The position numbers and the translations under genes are program-made. Positions 22,301 through 36,400 of a stretch of DNA of 64,000 nucleotides are shown here, in pieces. The notes beneath the pieces are model-generated. The model ran no database searches, was not told the origin of the DNA, and saw only the letters and a list, made by a program, of their open reading frames with translations. The DNA is from Anniella stebbinsi (lineage: Eukaryota; Chordata; Lepidosauria; Squamata; Anniellidae): positions 186,001 through 250,000 of the forward strand of contig JARDYH010000017.1 in assembly GCA_029215795.1 (NCBI GenBank), read 5' to 3'. Within the stretch, counting starts at the first letter, position 1; every line of letters starts with the position of its first letter.

Positions 22301-23378
22301 CCCTAGACTTCCCCTAGACTTCCCCTTCCCTCTATACTTCCCCTTCTTCCCTAGACTTCCCCTTCCCTCTATACTTCCCCTTCTCCCCTAGACTTCCCCT
22401 AGACTTCCCCTTCCCTCTATACTTCCCCTTCGTCCCCTAGACTTCCCCTTCCCTCTATACTTCCCCTTCTTCCTCTAGACTTCCCCTAGACTTCCCCTTC
22501 TTCCCCTAGACTTCCCCTTTTTCCCCTAGACTTCCCCTTCCCTCTATACTTCCTCTTCTTCCCCTAGACTTCCCCTTCTTCCCCTAGACTTCCCCTTCGT
22601 CCCCTAGACTTCCCATAGACTTCCCCTTTCCTCTATACTAACCCTTCTTCCCCTAGACTTCCACTAGACTTCCCCTTCCCTCTATACTTCCCCTTCTTCC
22701 CCTAGACTTCCCCTAGACTTCCCCTTCCCTCTATACTTCCCCTTCTTCCCCTAGACTTCCCCTAGACTTCCCCTTCCCTCTATACTTCCCCTTCTTCCCC
22801 TGGACTTCCCCTTTCCTCTATACTTCCCCTTCTCCCCTAGACTTCCCCTAGACTTCCCCTTCCCTCTATACTTCCCCTTCTTCCCCTAGACTTTCCGTAG
22901 ACTTCCCCTTCCCTCTATACCTTCCTTTCTTCCCCTTCTTCCCCTAGACTTCCCCTTCTTCCCTTAGACTTCCCCTTTTTCCCCTAGACTTTCTCTTCCC
23001 TCTATACTTCCCTTTCTTCCCCTAGACTTCCCCTTCTTCCCCTAGACTTCCCCTTCTTCCCCTAGACTTCCCCTTCCCTCTATACTTCCCCTTCTTCCCC
23101 TAGACTTCCCCTAGACTTCCCTTCCCTCTATACTTCCCCTTCTTCCCCTAGACTTCCCCTAGACTTCCCCTTCCCTCTCTACTTCCCCTTCTTCCCCTAG
23201 ACTTCCCCTAGACTTCCCCTTCCCTCTCTACTTCCCCTTCTTCCCCTAGACTTCCCCTTCTTCCCCTAGACTTCCCTTTCTTCCCCTAGACTTCCCCTTC
23301 CCTCTATACTTCCCCTTCTTCCATTAGACTTCCCCTTCCCTCTATACTTCCCCTGCTTCCCCTAGACTTCCCCTAGAC
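17670..23378 (+). repeat. Tandem array with a 2,405-bp period (about 2.4 copies)
   Basis: Sequence from about 17,670 to 20,973 matches about 20,070-23,378. Offsets are 2,399 at the first marker pair (17,834/20,233) and 2,405 afterwards (20,233/22,638; CCAATAG 19,573/21,978). The rare TTCCTCTAG variant near 20,065 and 22,470 is shared. The left edge is set by CTTCTCCCC versus CTTCTTCCTC, and the right edge by divergence near 20,973/23,378. Confidence 0.88.
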
Positions 23379-26300
23379 TTCCCCTTCTTCCCCTAGACTT
23401 CCCCTAGACTTCCCCTTCCCTCTATACTTCCCCTTCTTCCCCTAGACTTCCCCTTCCCTCTATACTTCCCCTTCTTCCCCTAGACTTCCCCTTCTTCCCC
23501 TAGACTTCCTCTTCTTCCCCTAGACTTCCCCTTCCCTCTATACTTCCCCTTCTTCCCCTAGACTTCCCCTAGACTTCCCCTTCCCTCTCTACTTCCCCTT
23601 CTTCCCCTAGACTTCCCCTTCTTCCCCTAGACTTCCCCTTCTTCCCCTAGACTTTCCCTTCCCTCTATACTTCCCCTTCTTCCATTAGACTTCCCCTTCC
23701 CTCTATACTTCCCCTGCTTCCCCTAGACTTCCCCTAATCTTCCCCTTCTTCCCCTAGACTTCCCCTAGACTTCCCTTCCCTCTATACTTCCCCTTCTTCC
23801 CCTAGACTTCCCCTAGACTTCCCCTTCCCTCTCTACTTCCCCTTCTTCCCCTAGACTTCCCCTTCTTCCCCTAGACTTCCCCTTCTTCCCCTAGACTTTC
23901 CCTTCCCTCTATACTTCCCCTTCTTCCATTAGACTTCCCCTTCCCTCTATACTTCCCCTTCTTCCCCTAGACTTCCCCTTCTTCCCCTAGACTTCCTCTT
24001 CTTCCCCTAGACTTCCCCTTCTTCCCCTATACTTCCCCTTCCCTCTATACTTCCCCTTCTTCCCCTAGACTTCCCCTTCCCTCTATACATCCCCTTCTTC
24101 CCCTAGACTTCCCCTTCTTCCCCTAGACTTCCTCTTCTTCCCCTAGACTTCCCCTTCCCTCTATACTTCCGCTTCTTCCCCTAGACTTCCCCTTCTTCCC
24201 TTAGACTTCCCCTTCTTCCCCTAGCCTTTCTCTTCCGTCTATACTTCCCCTTCTTCCCCTAGACTTCCCCTTCTTCCCCTAGACTTCCCCTTCTTCCCCT
24301 AGACTTCCCCTTCCCTCTATACTTCCCCTTCTTCCCCTAGACTTCCCCTAGACTTCCCTTCCCTCTATACTTCCCCTTCTTCCCCTAGACTTCCCCTTCC
24401 CTCTATACTTCCCCTTCTTCCCCTAGACTTCCCCTTCCCTCTATACATCCCCTTCTTCCCCTAGACTTCCCCTTCTTCCCCTAGACTTCCTCTTCTTCCC
24501 CTAGACTTCCCCTTCCCTCTATACTTCTCCTTCTTCCCCTAGACTTCCCCTTCTTCCCTTAGACTTCCCCTTCTTCCCCTAGACTTCCACTTCTTCCCCT
24601 AGACTTCCCGTAGACTTCCCCTTGCCTCTATACTTCCCATTCTTCCCCTAGACTTTCTCTTCCCTCTATACTTCCCCTTCTTCCCCTAGACTTCCCCTTC
24701 TTCCCCTAGACTTCCCCTTCCCTCTATACTTCCCCTTCTTCCCCTAGACTTCCCTTAGACTTCCCTTCCCTCTATACTTCCCCTTCTTCCCCTAGACTTC
24801 CCCTAGACTTCCCCTTCCCTCTCTACTTCCCCTTCTTCCCCTAGACTTCCCCTTCTTCCCCTAGACTTCCCCTTCTTCCCCTAGACTTCCCCTTCTTCCC
24901 CTAGACTTCCCCTTCTTCCCCTAGACTTCCCCTTCCCTCTATACTTCCCCTTCTTCCCCTAGACTTCCCCTAGACTTCCCTTTCCCTCTATACTTCCCCT
25001 TCTTCCCCTAGACTTCCCCTAGACTTCCCCTTCCCTCTATACTTCCCCTTCTTCCCTAGACTTCCCCTTCCCTCTATACTTCCCCTTCTCCCCTAGACTT
25101 CCCCTAGACTTCCCCTTCTTCCCCTAGACTTCCCCTTTTTCCCCTAGACTTCCCCTTCCCTCTATACTTCCTCTTCTTCCCCTAGACTTCCCCTTCTTCC
25201 CCTAGACTTCCCCTTCGTCCCCTAGACTTCCCATAGACTTCCCCTTTCCTCTATACTAACCCTTCTTCCCCTAGACTTCCACTAGACTTCCCCTTCCCTC
25301 TATACTTCCCCTTCTTCCCCTAGACTTCCCCTAGACTTCCCCTTCCCTCTATACTTCCCCTTCTTCCCCTAGACTTCCCCTAGACTTCCCCTTCCCTCTA
25401 TACTTCCCCTTCTTCCCCTGGACTTCCCCTTTCCTCTATACTTCCCCTTCTCCCCTAGACTTCCCCTAGACTTCCCCTTCCCTCTATACTTCCCCTTCTT
25501 CCCCTAGACTTTCCGTAGACTTCCCCTTCCCTCTATACCTTCCCTTCTTCCCCTTCTTCCCCTAGACTTCCCCTTCTTCCCTTAGACTTCCCCTTTTTCC
25601 CCTAGACTTTCTCTTCCCTCTATACTTCCCTTTCTTCCCCTAGACTTCCCCTTCTTCCCCTAGACTTCCCCTTCTTCCCCTAGACTTCCCCTTCCCTCTA
25701 TACTTCCCCTTCTTCCCCTAGACTTCCCCTAGACTTCCCTTCCCTCTATACTTCCCCTTCTTCCCCTAGACTTCCCCTAGACTTCCCCTTCCCTCTATAC
25801 TTCCCCTTCTTCCCCTAGACTTCCCCTAGACTTCCCCTTCCCTCTCTACTTCCCCTTCTTCCCCTAGACTTCCCCTTCTTCCCCTAGACTTCCCTTTCTT
25901 CCCCTAGACTTCCCCTTCCCTCTATACTTCCCCTTCTTCCATTAGACTTCCCCTTCCCTCTATACTTCCCCTGCTTCCCCTAGACTTCCCCTAGACTTCC
26001 CCTTCTTCCCCTAGACTTCCCCTAGACTTCCCCTTCCCTCTATACTTCCCCTTCTTCCCCTAGACTTCCCCTTCCCTCTATACTTCCCCTTCTTCCCCTA
26101 GACTTCCCCTTCTTCCCCTAGACTTCCCCTTCTTCCCCTAGACTTCCCCTTCTTCCCCTAGACTTCCCCTTCCCTCTATACTTCCCCTTCTTCCCCTAGA
26201 CTTCCCCTAGACTTCCCTTCCCTCTATACTTCCCCTTCTTCCCCTAGACTTCCCCTTCCCTCTATACTTCCCCTTCTTCCCCTAGACTTCCCCTTCCCTC

Positions 26301-27111
26301 TATACATCCCCTTCTTCCCCTAGACTTCCCCTTCTTCCCCTAGACTTCCTCTTCTTCCCCTAGACTTCCCCTTCCCTCTATACTTCTCCTTCTTCCCCTA
26401 GACTTCCCCTTCTTCCCTTAGACTTCCCCTTCTTCCCCTAGACTTCCACTTCTTCCCCTAGACTTCCCGTAGACTTCCCCTTGCCTCTATACTTCCCCTT
26501 CTTCCCCTAGACTTTCTCTTCCCTCTATACTTCCCCTTCTTCCCCTAGACTTCCCCTTCTTCCCCTAGACTTCCCCTTCCCTCTATACTTCCCCTTCTTC
26601 CCCTAGACTTCCCCTAGACTTCCCTTCCCTCTATACTTCCCCTTCTTCCCCTAGACTTCCCCTAGACTTCCCCTAGACTTCCCCTTCTTCCCCTAGACTT
26701 CCCCTTCTTCCCCTAGACTTCCCCTTCTTCCCCTAGACTTCCCCTTCCCTCTATACTTCCCCTTCTTCCCCTAGACTTCCCCTAGACTTCCCTTTCCCTC
26801 TATACTTCCCCTTCTTCCCCTAGACTTCCCCTAGACATCCCCTTCCCTCTATACTTCCCCTTCTTCCCTAGACTTCCCCTTCCCTCTATACTTCCCCTTC
26901 TCCCCTAGACTTCTCCTAGACTTCCCCTTCCCTCTATACTTCCCCTTCGTCCCCTAGACTTCCCCTTCTTCCCCTAGACTTCCCCTTCTTCCCCTAGACT
27001 TCCCTTCTTCCCCTAGACTTCCCCTTCCCTCTATACTTCCCCTTCTTCCCCTAGACTTCCCCTAGACTTCCCTTTCCCTCTATACTTCCCCTTCTTCCCC
27101 TAGACTTCCCC

Positions 27112-30100
27112 TAGACTTCCCCTTCTTCCCCTAGACTTCCCCTTCCCTCTATACTTCCCCTTCTTCCCCTAGACTTCCCCTAGACTTCCCTTCCCTCTAT
27201 ACTTCCCCTTCTTCCCCTAGACTTCCCCTAGACTTCCCCTTCCCTCTCTACTTCCCCTTCTTCCCCTAGACTTCCCCTTCTTCCCCTAGACTTCCCCTTC
27301 TTCCCCTAGACTTCCCCTTCTTCCCCTAGACTTCCCCTTCTTCCCCTAGACTTCCCCTTCCCTCTATACTTCCCCTTCTTCCCCTAGACTTCCCCTAGAC
27401 TTCCCTTTCCCTCTATACTTCCCCTTCTTCCCCTAGACTTCCCCTAGACTTCCCCTTCCCTCTATACTTCCCCTTCTTCCCTAGACTTCCCCTTCCCTCT
27501 ATACTTCCCCTTCTCCCCTAGACTTCCCCTAGACTTCCCCTTCCCTCTATACTTCCCCTTCGTCCCCTAGACTTCCCCTTCCCTCTATACTTCCCCTTCT
27601 TCCCCTAGACTTCCCCTAGACTTCCCCTTCTTCCCCTAGACTTCCCCTTTTTCCCCTAGACTTCCCCTTCCCTCTATACTTCCTCTTCTTCCCCTAGACT
27701 TCCCCTTCTTCCCCTAGACTTCCCCTTCGTCCCCTAGACTTCCCATAGACTTCCCCTTTCCTCTATACTAACCCTTCTTCCCCTAGACTTCCACTAGACT
27801 TCCCCTTCCCTCTATACTTCCCCTTCTTCCCCTAGACTTCCCCTAGACTTCCCCTTCCCTCTATACTTCCCCTTCTTCCCCTAGACTTCCCCTAGACTTC
27901 CCCTTCCCTCTATACTTCCCCTTCTTCCCCTGGACTTCCCCTTTCCTCTATACTTCCCCTTCTCCCCTAGACTTCCCCTAGACTTCCCCTTCCCTCTATA
28001 CTTCCCCTTCTTCCCCTAGACTTTCCGTAGACTTCCCCTTCCCTCTATACCTTCCCTTCTTCCCCTTCTTCCCCTAGACTTCCCCTTCTTCCCTTAGACT
28101 TCCCCTTTTTCCCCTAGACTTTCTCTTCCCTCTATACTTCCCTTTCTTCCCCTAGACTTCCCCTTCTTCCCCTAGACTTCCCCTTCTTCCCCTAGACTTC
28201 CCCTTCCCTCTATACTTCTCCTTCTTCCCCTAGACTTCCCCTTCTTCCCTTAGACTTCCCCTTCTTCCCCTAGACTTCCACTTCTTCCCCTAGACTTCCC
28301 GTAGACTTCCCCTTGCCTCTATACTTCCCCTTCTTCCCCTAGACTTTCTCTTCCCTCTATACTTCCCCTTCTTCCCCTAGACTTCCCCTTCTTCCCCTAG
28401 ACTTCCCCTTCCCTCTATACTTCCCCTTCTTCCCCTAGACTTCCCCTAGACTTCCCTTCCCTCTATACTTCCCCTTCTTCCCCTAGACTTCCCCTAGACT
28501 TCCCCTTCCCTCTCTACTTCCCCTTCTTCCCCTAGACTTCCCCTTCTTCCCCTAGACTTCCCCTTCTTCCCCTAGACTTCCCCTTCTTCCCCTAGACTTC
28601 CCCTTCTTCCCCTAGACTTCCCCTTCCCTCTATACTTCCCCTTCTTCCCCTAGACTTCCCCTAGACTTCCCTTTCCCTCTATACTTCCCCTTCTTCCCCT
28701 AGACTTCCCCTTCCCTCTATACTTCCCCTTCTTCCCTAGACTTCCCCTTCCCTCTATACTTCCCCTTCTCCCCTAGACTTCCCCTAGACTTCCCCTTCCC
28801 TCTATACTTCCCCTTCGTCCCCTAGACTTCCCCTTCTTCCCCTAGACTTCCCCTTCTTCCCCTAGACTTCCCCTTCTTCCCCTAGACTTCCCCTTCCCTC
28901 TATACTTCCCCTTCTTCCCCTAGACTTCCCCTAGACTTCCCTTTCCCTCTATACTTCCCCTTCTTCCCCTAGACTTCCCCTAGACTTCCCCTTCTTCCCC
29001 TAGACTTCCCCTTCCCTCTATACTTCCCCTTCTTCCCCTAGACTTCCCCTAGACTTCCCTTCCCTCTATACTTCCCCTTCTTCCCCTAGACTTCCCCTAG
29101 ACTTCCCCTTCCCTCTCTACTTCCCCTTCTTCCCCTAGACTTCCCCTTCTTCCCCTAGACTTCCCCTTCTTCCCCTAGACTTCCCCTTCTTCCCCTAGAC
29201 TTCCCCTTCTTCCCCTAGACTTCCCCTTCCCTCTATACTTCCCCTTCTTCCCCTAGACTTCCCCTAGACTTCCCTTTCCCTCTATACTTCCCCTTCTTCC
29301 CCTAGACTTCCCCTAGACTTCCCCTTCCCTCTATACTTCCCCTTCTTCCCTAGACTTCCCCTTCCCTCTATACTTCCCCTTCTCCCCTAGACTTCCCCTA
29401 GACTTCCCCTTCCCTCTATACTTCCCCTTCGTCCCCTAGACTTCCCCTTCCCTCTATACTTCCCCTTCTTCCCCTAGACTTCCCCTAGACTTCCCCTTCT
29501 TCCCCTAGACTTCCCCTTTTTCCCCTAGACTTCCCCTTCCCTCTATACTTCCTCTTCTTCCCCTAGACTTCCCCTTCTTCCCCTAGACTTCCCCTTCGTC
29601 CCCTAGACTTCCCATAGACTTCCCCTTTCCTCTATACTAACCCTTCTTCCCCTAGACTTCCACTAGACTTCCCCTTCCCTCTATACTTCCCCTTCTTCCC
29701 CTAGACTTCCCCTAGACTTCCCCTTCCCTCTATACTTCCCCTTCTTCCCCTAGACTTCCCCTAGACTTCCCCTTCCCTCTATACTTCCCCTTCTTCCCCT
29801 GGACTTCCCCTTTCCTCTATACTTCCCCTTCTCCCCTAGACTTCCCCTAGACTTCCCCTTCCCTCTATACTTCCCCTTCTTCCCCTAGACTTTCCGTAGA
29901 CTTCCCCTTCCCTCTATACCTTCCCTTCTTCCCCTTCTTCCCCTAGACTTCCCCTTCTTCCCTTAGACTTCCCCTTTTTCCCCTAGACTTTCTCTTCCCT
30001 CTATACTTCCCTTTCTTCCCCTAGACTTCCCCTTCTTCCCCTAGACTTCCCCTTCTTCCCCTAGACTTCCCCTTCCCTCTATACTTCCCCTTCTTCCCCT

Positions 30101-32087
30101 AGACTTCCCCTAGACTTCCCTTCCCTCTATACTTCCCCTTCTTCCCCTAGACTTCCCCTAGACTTCCCCTTCCCTCTCTACTTCCCCTTCTTCCCCTAGA
30201 CTTCCCCTAGACTTCCCCTTCCCTCTCTACTTCCCCTTCTTCCCCTAGACTTCCCCTTCTTCCCCTAGACTTCCCTTTCTTCCCCTAGACTTCCCCTTCC
30301 CTCTATATTTCCCCTTCTTCCATTAGACTTCCCCTTCCCTCTATACTTCCCCTGCTTCCCCTAGACTTCCCCTAGACTTCCCCTTCTTCCCCTAGACTTC
30401 CCCTAGACTTCCCCTTCCCTCTATACTTCCCCTTCTTCCCCTAGACTTCCCCTTCCCTCTATACTTCCCCTTCTTCCCCTAGACTTCCCCTTCTTCCCCT
30501 AGACTTCCTCTTCTTCCCCTAGACTTCCCCTTCCCTCTATACTTCCCCTTCTTCCCCTAGACTTCCCCTAGACTTCCCCTTCCCTCTCTACTTCCCCTTC
30601 TTCCCCTAGACTTCCCCTTCTTCCCCTAGACTTCCCCTTCTTCCCCTAGACTTTCCCTTCCCTCTATACTTCCCCTTCTTCCATTAGACTTCCCCTTCCC
30701 TCTATACTTCCCCTGCATCCCCTAGACTTCCCCTAATCTTCCCCTTCTTCCCCTAGACTTCCCCTAGACTTCCCTTCCCTCTATACTTCCCCTTCTTCCC
30801 CTAGACTTCCCCTAGACCTCCCCTTCCCTCTCTACTTCCCCTTCTTCCCCTAGACTTCCCCTTCTTCCCCTAGACTTCCCCTTCTTCCCCTAGACTTTCC
30901 CTTCCCTCTATACTTCCCCTTCTTCCATTAGACTTCCCCTTCCCTCTATACTTCCCCTTCTTCCCCTAGACTTCCCCTTCTTCCCCTAGACTTCCTCTTC
31001 TTCCCCTAGACTTCCCCTTCTTCCCCTATACTTCCCCTTCCCTCTATACTTCCCCTTCTTCCCCTAGACTTCCCCTTCCCTCTATACATCCCCTTCTTCC
31101 CCTAGACTTCCCCTTCTTCCCCTAGACTTCCTCTTCTTCCCCTAGACTTCCCCTTCCCTCTATACTTCCCCTTCTTCCCCTAGACTTCCCCTTCTTCCCT
31201 TAGACTTCCCCTTCTTCCCCTAGCCTTTCTCTTCCCTCTATACTTCCCCTTCTTCCCCTAGACTTCCCCTTCTTCCCCTAGACTTCCCCTTCTTCCCCTA
31301 GACTTCCCCTTCCCTCTATACTTCCCCTTCTTCCCCTAGACTTCCCCTAGACTTCCCTTCCCTCTATACTTCCCCTTCTTCCCCTAGACTTCCCCTTCCC
31401 TCTATACTTCCCCTTCTTCCCCTAGACTTCCCCTTCCCTCTATACATCCCCTTCTTCCCCTAGACTTCCCCTTCTTCCCCTAGACTTCCTCTTCTTCCCC
31501 TAGACTTCCCCTTCCCTCTATACTTCTCCTTCTTCCCCTAGACTTCCCCTTCTTCCCTTAGACTTCCCCTTCTTCCCCTAGACTTCCACTTCTTCCCCTA
31601 GACTTCCCGTAGACTTCCCCTTGCCTCTATACTTCCCCTTCTTCCCCTAGACTTTCTCTTCCCTCTATACTTCCCCTTCTTCCCCTAGACTTCCCCTTCT
31701 TCCCCTAGACTTCCCCTTCCCTCTATACTTCCCCTTCTTCCCCTAGACTTCCCCTAGACTTCCCTTCCCTCTATACTTCCCCTTCTTCCCCTAGACTTCC
31801 CCTAGACTTCCCCTTCCCTCTCTACTTCCCCTTCTTCCCCTAGACTTCCCCTTCTTCCCCTAGACTTCCCCTTCTTCCCCTAGACTTCCCCTTCTTCCCC
31901 TAGACTTCCCCTTCTTCCCCTAGACTTCCCCTTCCCTCTATACTTCCCCTTCTTCCCCTAGACTTCCCCTAGACTTCCCTTTCCCTCTATACTTCCCCTT
32001 CTTCCCCTAGACTTCCCCTAGACTTCCCCTTCCCTCTATACTTCCCCTTCTTCCCTAGACTTCCCCTTCCCTCTATACTTCCCCTTC
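27112..32087 (+). repeat. Displaced copy of 5,071-10,045
   Basis: Partner of the block at 5-10 kb, keeping the internal 1,869-bp duplication. At about 32,087 the match to 10,045 breaks: a segment resembling about 28,430-29,860 (offset 3,658) is interposed until about 33,490. The left-hand correspondence then resumes at an offset of 24,979. Confidence 0.86.
30553..32085 (+). repeat. Unit duplicated at a 2,937-bp offset (partner about 33,490-35,022)
   Basis: Shared markers are GCATCC (30,715/33,652), CTAATC, GACCTCCCC and CCCGTAG, all at an offset of 2,937. The match ends where CTTCTCCCC (right copy) replaces CTTCTTCCCC (left copy). The 1.4 kb between the copies is itself a copy of about 28,430-29,860. 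Confidence 0.85.
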
Positions 32088-33489
32088 TTCCCCTAGACTT
32101 CCCCTAGACTTCCCTTCCCTCTATACTTCCCCTTCTTCCCCTAGACTTCCCCTAGACTTCCCCTTCCCTCTCTACTTCCCCTTCTTCCCCTAGACTTCCC
32201 CTTCTTCCCCTAGACTTCCCCTTCTTCCCCTAGACTTCCCCTTCTTCCCCTAGACTTCCCCTTCTTCCCCTAGACTTCCCCTTCCCTCTATACTTCCCCT
32301 TCTTCCCCTAGACTTCCCCTAGACTTCCCTTTCCCTCTATACTTCCCCTTCTTCCCCTAGACTTCCCCTTCCCTCTATACTTCCCCTTCTTCCCTAGACT
32401 TCCCCTTCCCTCTATACTTCCCCTTCTCCCCTAGACTTCCCCTAGACTTCCCCTTCCCTCTATACTTCCCCTTCGTCCCCTAGACTTCCCCTTCTTCCCC
32501 TAGACTTCCCCTTCTTCCCCTAGACTTCCCCTTCTTCCCCTAGACTTCCCCTTCCCTCTATACTTCCCCTTCTTCCCCTAGACTTCCCCTAGACTTCCCT
32601 TTCCCTCTATACTTCCCCTTCTTCCCCTAGACTTCCCCTAGACTTCCCCTTCTTCCCCTAGACTTCCCCTTCCCTCTATACTTCCCCTTCTTCCCCTAGA
32701 CTTCCCCTAGACTTCCCTTCCCTCTATACTTCCCCTTCTTCCCCTAGACTTCCCCTAGACTTCCCCTTCCCTCTCTACTTCCCCTTCTTCCCCTAGACTT
32801 CCCCTTCTTCCCCTAGACTTCCCCTTCTTCCCCTAGACTTCCCCTTCTTCCCCTAGACTTCCCCTTCTTCCCCTAGACTTCCCCTTCCCTCTATACTTCC
32901 CCTTCTTCCCCTAGACTTCCCCTAGACTTCCCTTTCCCTCTATACTTCCCCTTCTTCCCCTAGACTTCCCCTAGACTTCCCCTTCCCTCTATACTTCCCC
33001 TTCTTCCCTAGACTTCCCCTTCCCTCTATACTTCCCCTTCTCCCCTAGACTTCCCCTAGACTTCCCCTTCCCTCTATACTTCCCCTTCGTCCCCTAGACT
33101 TCCCCTTCCCTCTATACTTCCCCTTCTTCCCCTAGACTTCCCCTAGACTTCCCCTTCTTCCCCTAGACTTCCCCTTTTTCCCCTAGACTTCCCCTTCCCT
33201 CTATACTTCCTCTTCTTCCCCTAGACTTCCCCTTCTTCCCCTAGACTTCCCCTTCGTCCCCTAGACTTCCCATAGACTTCCCCTTTCCTCTATACTAACC
33301 CTTCTTCCCCTAGACTTCCACTAGACTTCCCCTTCCCTCTATACTTCCCCTTCTTCCCCTAGACTTCCCCTAGACTTCCCCTTCCCTCTATACTTCCCCT
33401 TCTTCCCCTAGACTTCCCCTAGACTTCCCCTTCCCTCTATACTTCCCCTTCTTCCCCTGGACTTCCCCTTTCCTCTATACTTCCCCTTC

Positions 33490-36400
33490 TCCCCTAGACT
33501 TCCCCTAGACTTCCCCTTCCCTCTCTACTTCCCCTTCTTCCCCTAGACTTCCCCTTCTTCCCCTAGACTTCCCCTTCTTCCCCTAGACTTTCCCTTCCCT
33601 CTATACTTCCCCTTCTTCCATTAGACTTCCCCTTCCCTCTATACTTCCCCTGCATCCCCTAGACTTCCCCTAATCTTCCCCTTCTTCCCCTAGACTTCCC
33701 CTAGACTTCCCTTCCCTCTATACTTCCCCTTCTTCCCCTAGACTTCCCCTAGACCTCCCCTTCCCTCTCTACTTCCCCTTCTTCCCCTAGACTTCCCCTT
33801 CTTCCCCTAGACTTCCCCTTCTTCCCCTAGACTTTCCCTTCCCTCTATACTTCCCCTTCTTCCATTAGACTTCCCCTTCCCTCTATACTTCCCCTTCTTC
33901 CCCTAGACTTCCCCTTCTTCCCCTAGACTTCCTCTTCTTCCCCTAGACTTCCCCTTCTTCCCCTATACTTCCCCTTCCCTCTATACTTCCCCTTCTTCCC
34001 CTAGACTTCCCCTTCCCTCTATACATCCCCTTCTTCCCCTAGACTTCCCCTTCTTCCCCTAGACTTCCTCTTCTTCCCCTAGACTTCCCCTTCCCTCTAT
34101 ACTTCCCCTTCTTCCCCTAGACTTCCCCTTCTTCCCTTAGACTTCCCCTTCTTCCCCTAGCCTTTCTCTTCCCTCTATACTTCCCCTTCTTCCCCTAGAC
34201 TTCCCCTTCTTCCCCTAGACTTCCCCTTCTTCCCCTAGACTTCCCCTTCCCTCTATACTTCCCCTTCTTCCCCTAGACTTCCCCTAGACTTCCCTTCCCT
34301 CTATACTTCCCCTTCTTCCCCTAGACTTCCCCTTCCCTCTATACTTCCCCTTCTTCCCCTAGACTTCCCCTTCCCTCTATACATCCCCTTCTTCCCCTAG
34401 ACTTCCCCTTCTTCCCCTAGACTTCCTCTTCTTCCCCTAGACTTCCCCTTCCCTCTATACTTCTCCTTCTTCCCCTAGACTTCCCCTTCTTCCCTTAGAC
34501 TTCCCCTTCTTCCCCTAGACTTCCACTTCTTCCCCTAGACTTCCCGTAGACTTCCCCTTGCCTCTATACTTCCCCTTCTTCCCCTAGACTTTCTCTTCCC
34601 TCTATACTTCCCCTTCTTCCCCTAGACTTCCCCTTCTTCCCCTAGACTTCCCCTTCCCTCTATACTTCCCCTTCTTCCCCTAGACTTCCCCTAGACTTCC
34701 CTTCCCTCTATACTTCCCCTTCTTCCCCTAGACTTCCCCTAGACTTCCCCTTCCCTCTCTACTTCCCCTTCTTCCCCTAGACTTCCCCTTCTTCCCCTAG
34801 ACTTCCCCTTCTTCCCCTAGACTTCCCCTTCTTCCCCTAGACTTCCCCTTCTTCCCCTAGACTTCCCCTTCCCTCTATACTTCCCCTTCTTCCCCTAGAC
34901 TTCCCCTAGACTTCCCTTTCCCTCTATACTTCCCCTTCTTCCCCTAGACTTCCCCTAGACTTCCCCTTCCCTCTATACTTCCCCTTCTTCCCTAGACTTC
35001 CCCTTCCCTCTATACTTCCCCTTCTCCCCTAGACTTCCCCTAGACTTCCCCTTCCCTCTATACTTCCCCTTCGTCCCCTAGACTTCCCCTTCCCTCTATA
35101 CTTCCCCTTCTTCCCCTAGACTTCCCCTAGACTTCCCCTTCTTCCCCTAGACTTCCCCTTTTTCCCCTAGACTTCCCCTTCCCTCTATACTTCCTCTTCT
35201 TCCCCTAGACTTCTCCTTCTTCCCCTAGACTTCCCCTTCGTCCCCTAGACTTCCCATAGACTTCCCCTTTCCTCTATACTAACCCTTCTTCCCCTAAACT
35301 TCCACTAGACTTCCCCTTCCCTCTATACTTCCCCTTCTTCCCCTAGACTTCCCCTAGACTTCCCCTTCCCTCTATACTTCCCCTTCTTCCCCTAGACTTC
35401 CCCTAGACTTCCCCTTCCCTCTATACTTCCCCTTCTTCCCCTGGACTTCCCCTTTCCTCTATACTTCCCCTTCTCCCCTAGACTTCCCCTAGACTTCCCC
35501 TTCCCTCTATACTTCCCCTTCTTCCCCTAGACTTTCCGTAGACTTCCCCTTCCCTCTATACCTTCCCTTCTTCCCCTTCTTCCCCTAGACTTCCCCTTCT
35601 TCCCTTAGACTTCCCCTTTTTCCCCTAGACTTTCTCTTCCCTCTATACTTCCCTTTCTTCCCCTAGACTTCCCCTTCTTCCCCTAGACTTCCCCTTCTTC
35701 CCCTAGACTTCCCCTTCCCTCTATACTTCCCCTTCTTCCCCTAGACTTCCCCTAGACTTCCCTTCCCTCTATACTTCCCCTTCTTCCCCTAGACTTCCCC
35801 TAGACTTCCCCTTCCCTCTCTACTTCCCCTTCTTCCCCTAGACTTCCCCTAGACTTCCCCTTCCCTCTCTACTTCCCCTTCTTCCCCTAGACTTCCCCTT
35901 CTTCCCCTAGACTTCCCTTTCTTCCCCTAGACTTCCCCTTCCCTCTATACTTCCCCTTCTTCCATTAGACTTCCCCTTCCCTCTATACTTCCCCTGCTTC
36001 CCCTAGACTTCCCCTAGACTTCCCCTTCTTCCCCTAGACTTCCCCTAGACTTCCCCTTCCCTCTATACTTCCCCTTCTTCCCCTAGACTTCCCCTTCCCT
36101 CTATACTTCCCCTTCTTCCCCTAGACTTCCCCTTCTTCCCCTAGACTTCCTCTTCTTCCCCTAGACTTCCCCTTCCCTCTATACTTCCCCTTCTTCCCCT
36201 AGACTTCCCCTAGACTTCCCCTTCCCTCTCTACTTCCCCTTCTTCCCCTAGACTTCCCCTTCTTCCCCTAGACTTCCCCTTCTTCCCCTAGACTTTCCCT
36301 TCCCTCTATACTTCCCCTTCTTCCATTAGACTTCCCCTTCCCTCTATACTTCCCCTGCTTCCCCTAGACTTCCCCTAGTCTTCCCCTTCTTCCCCTAGAC

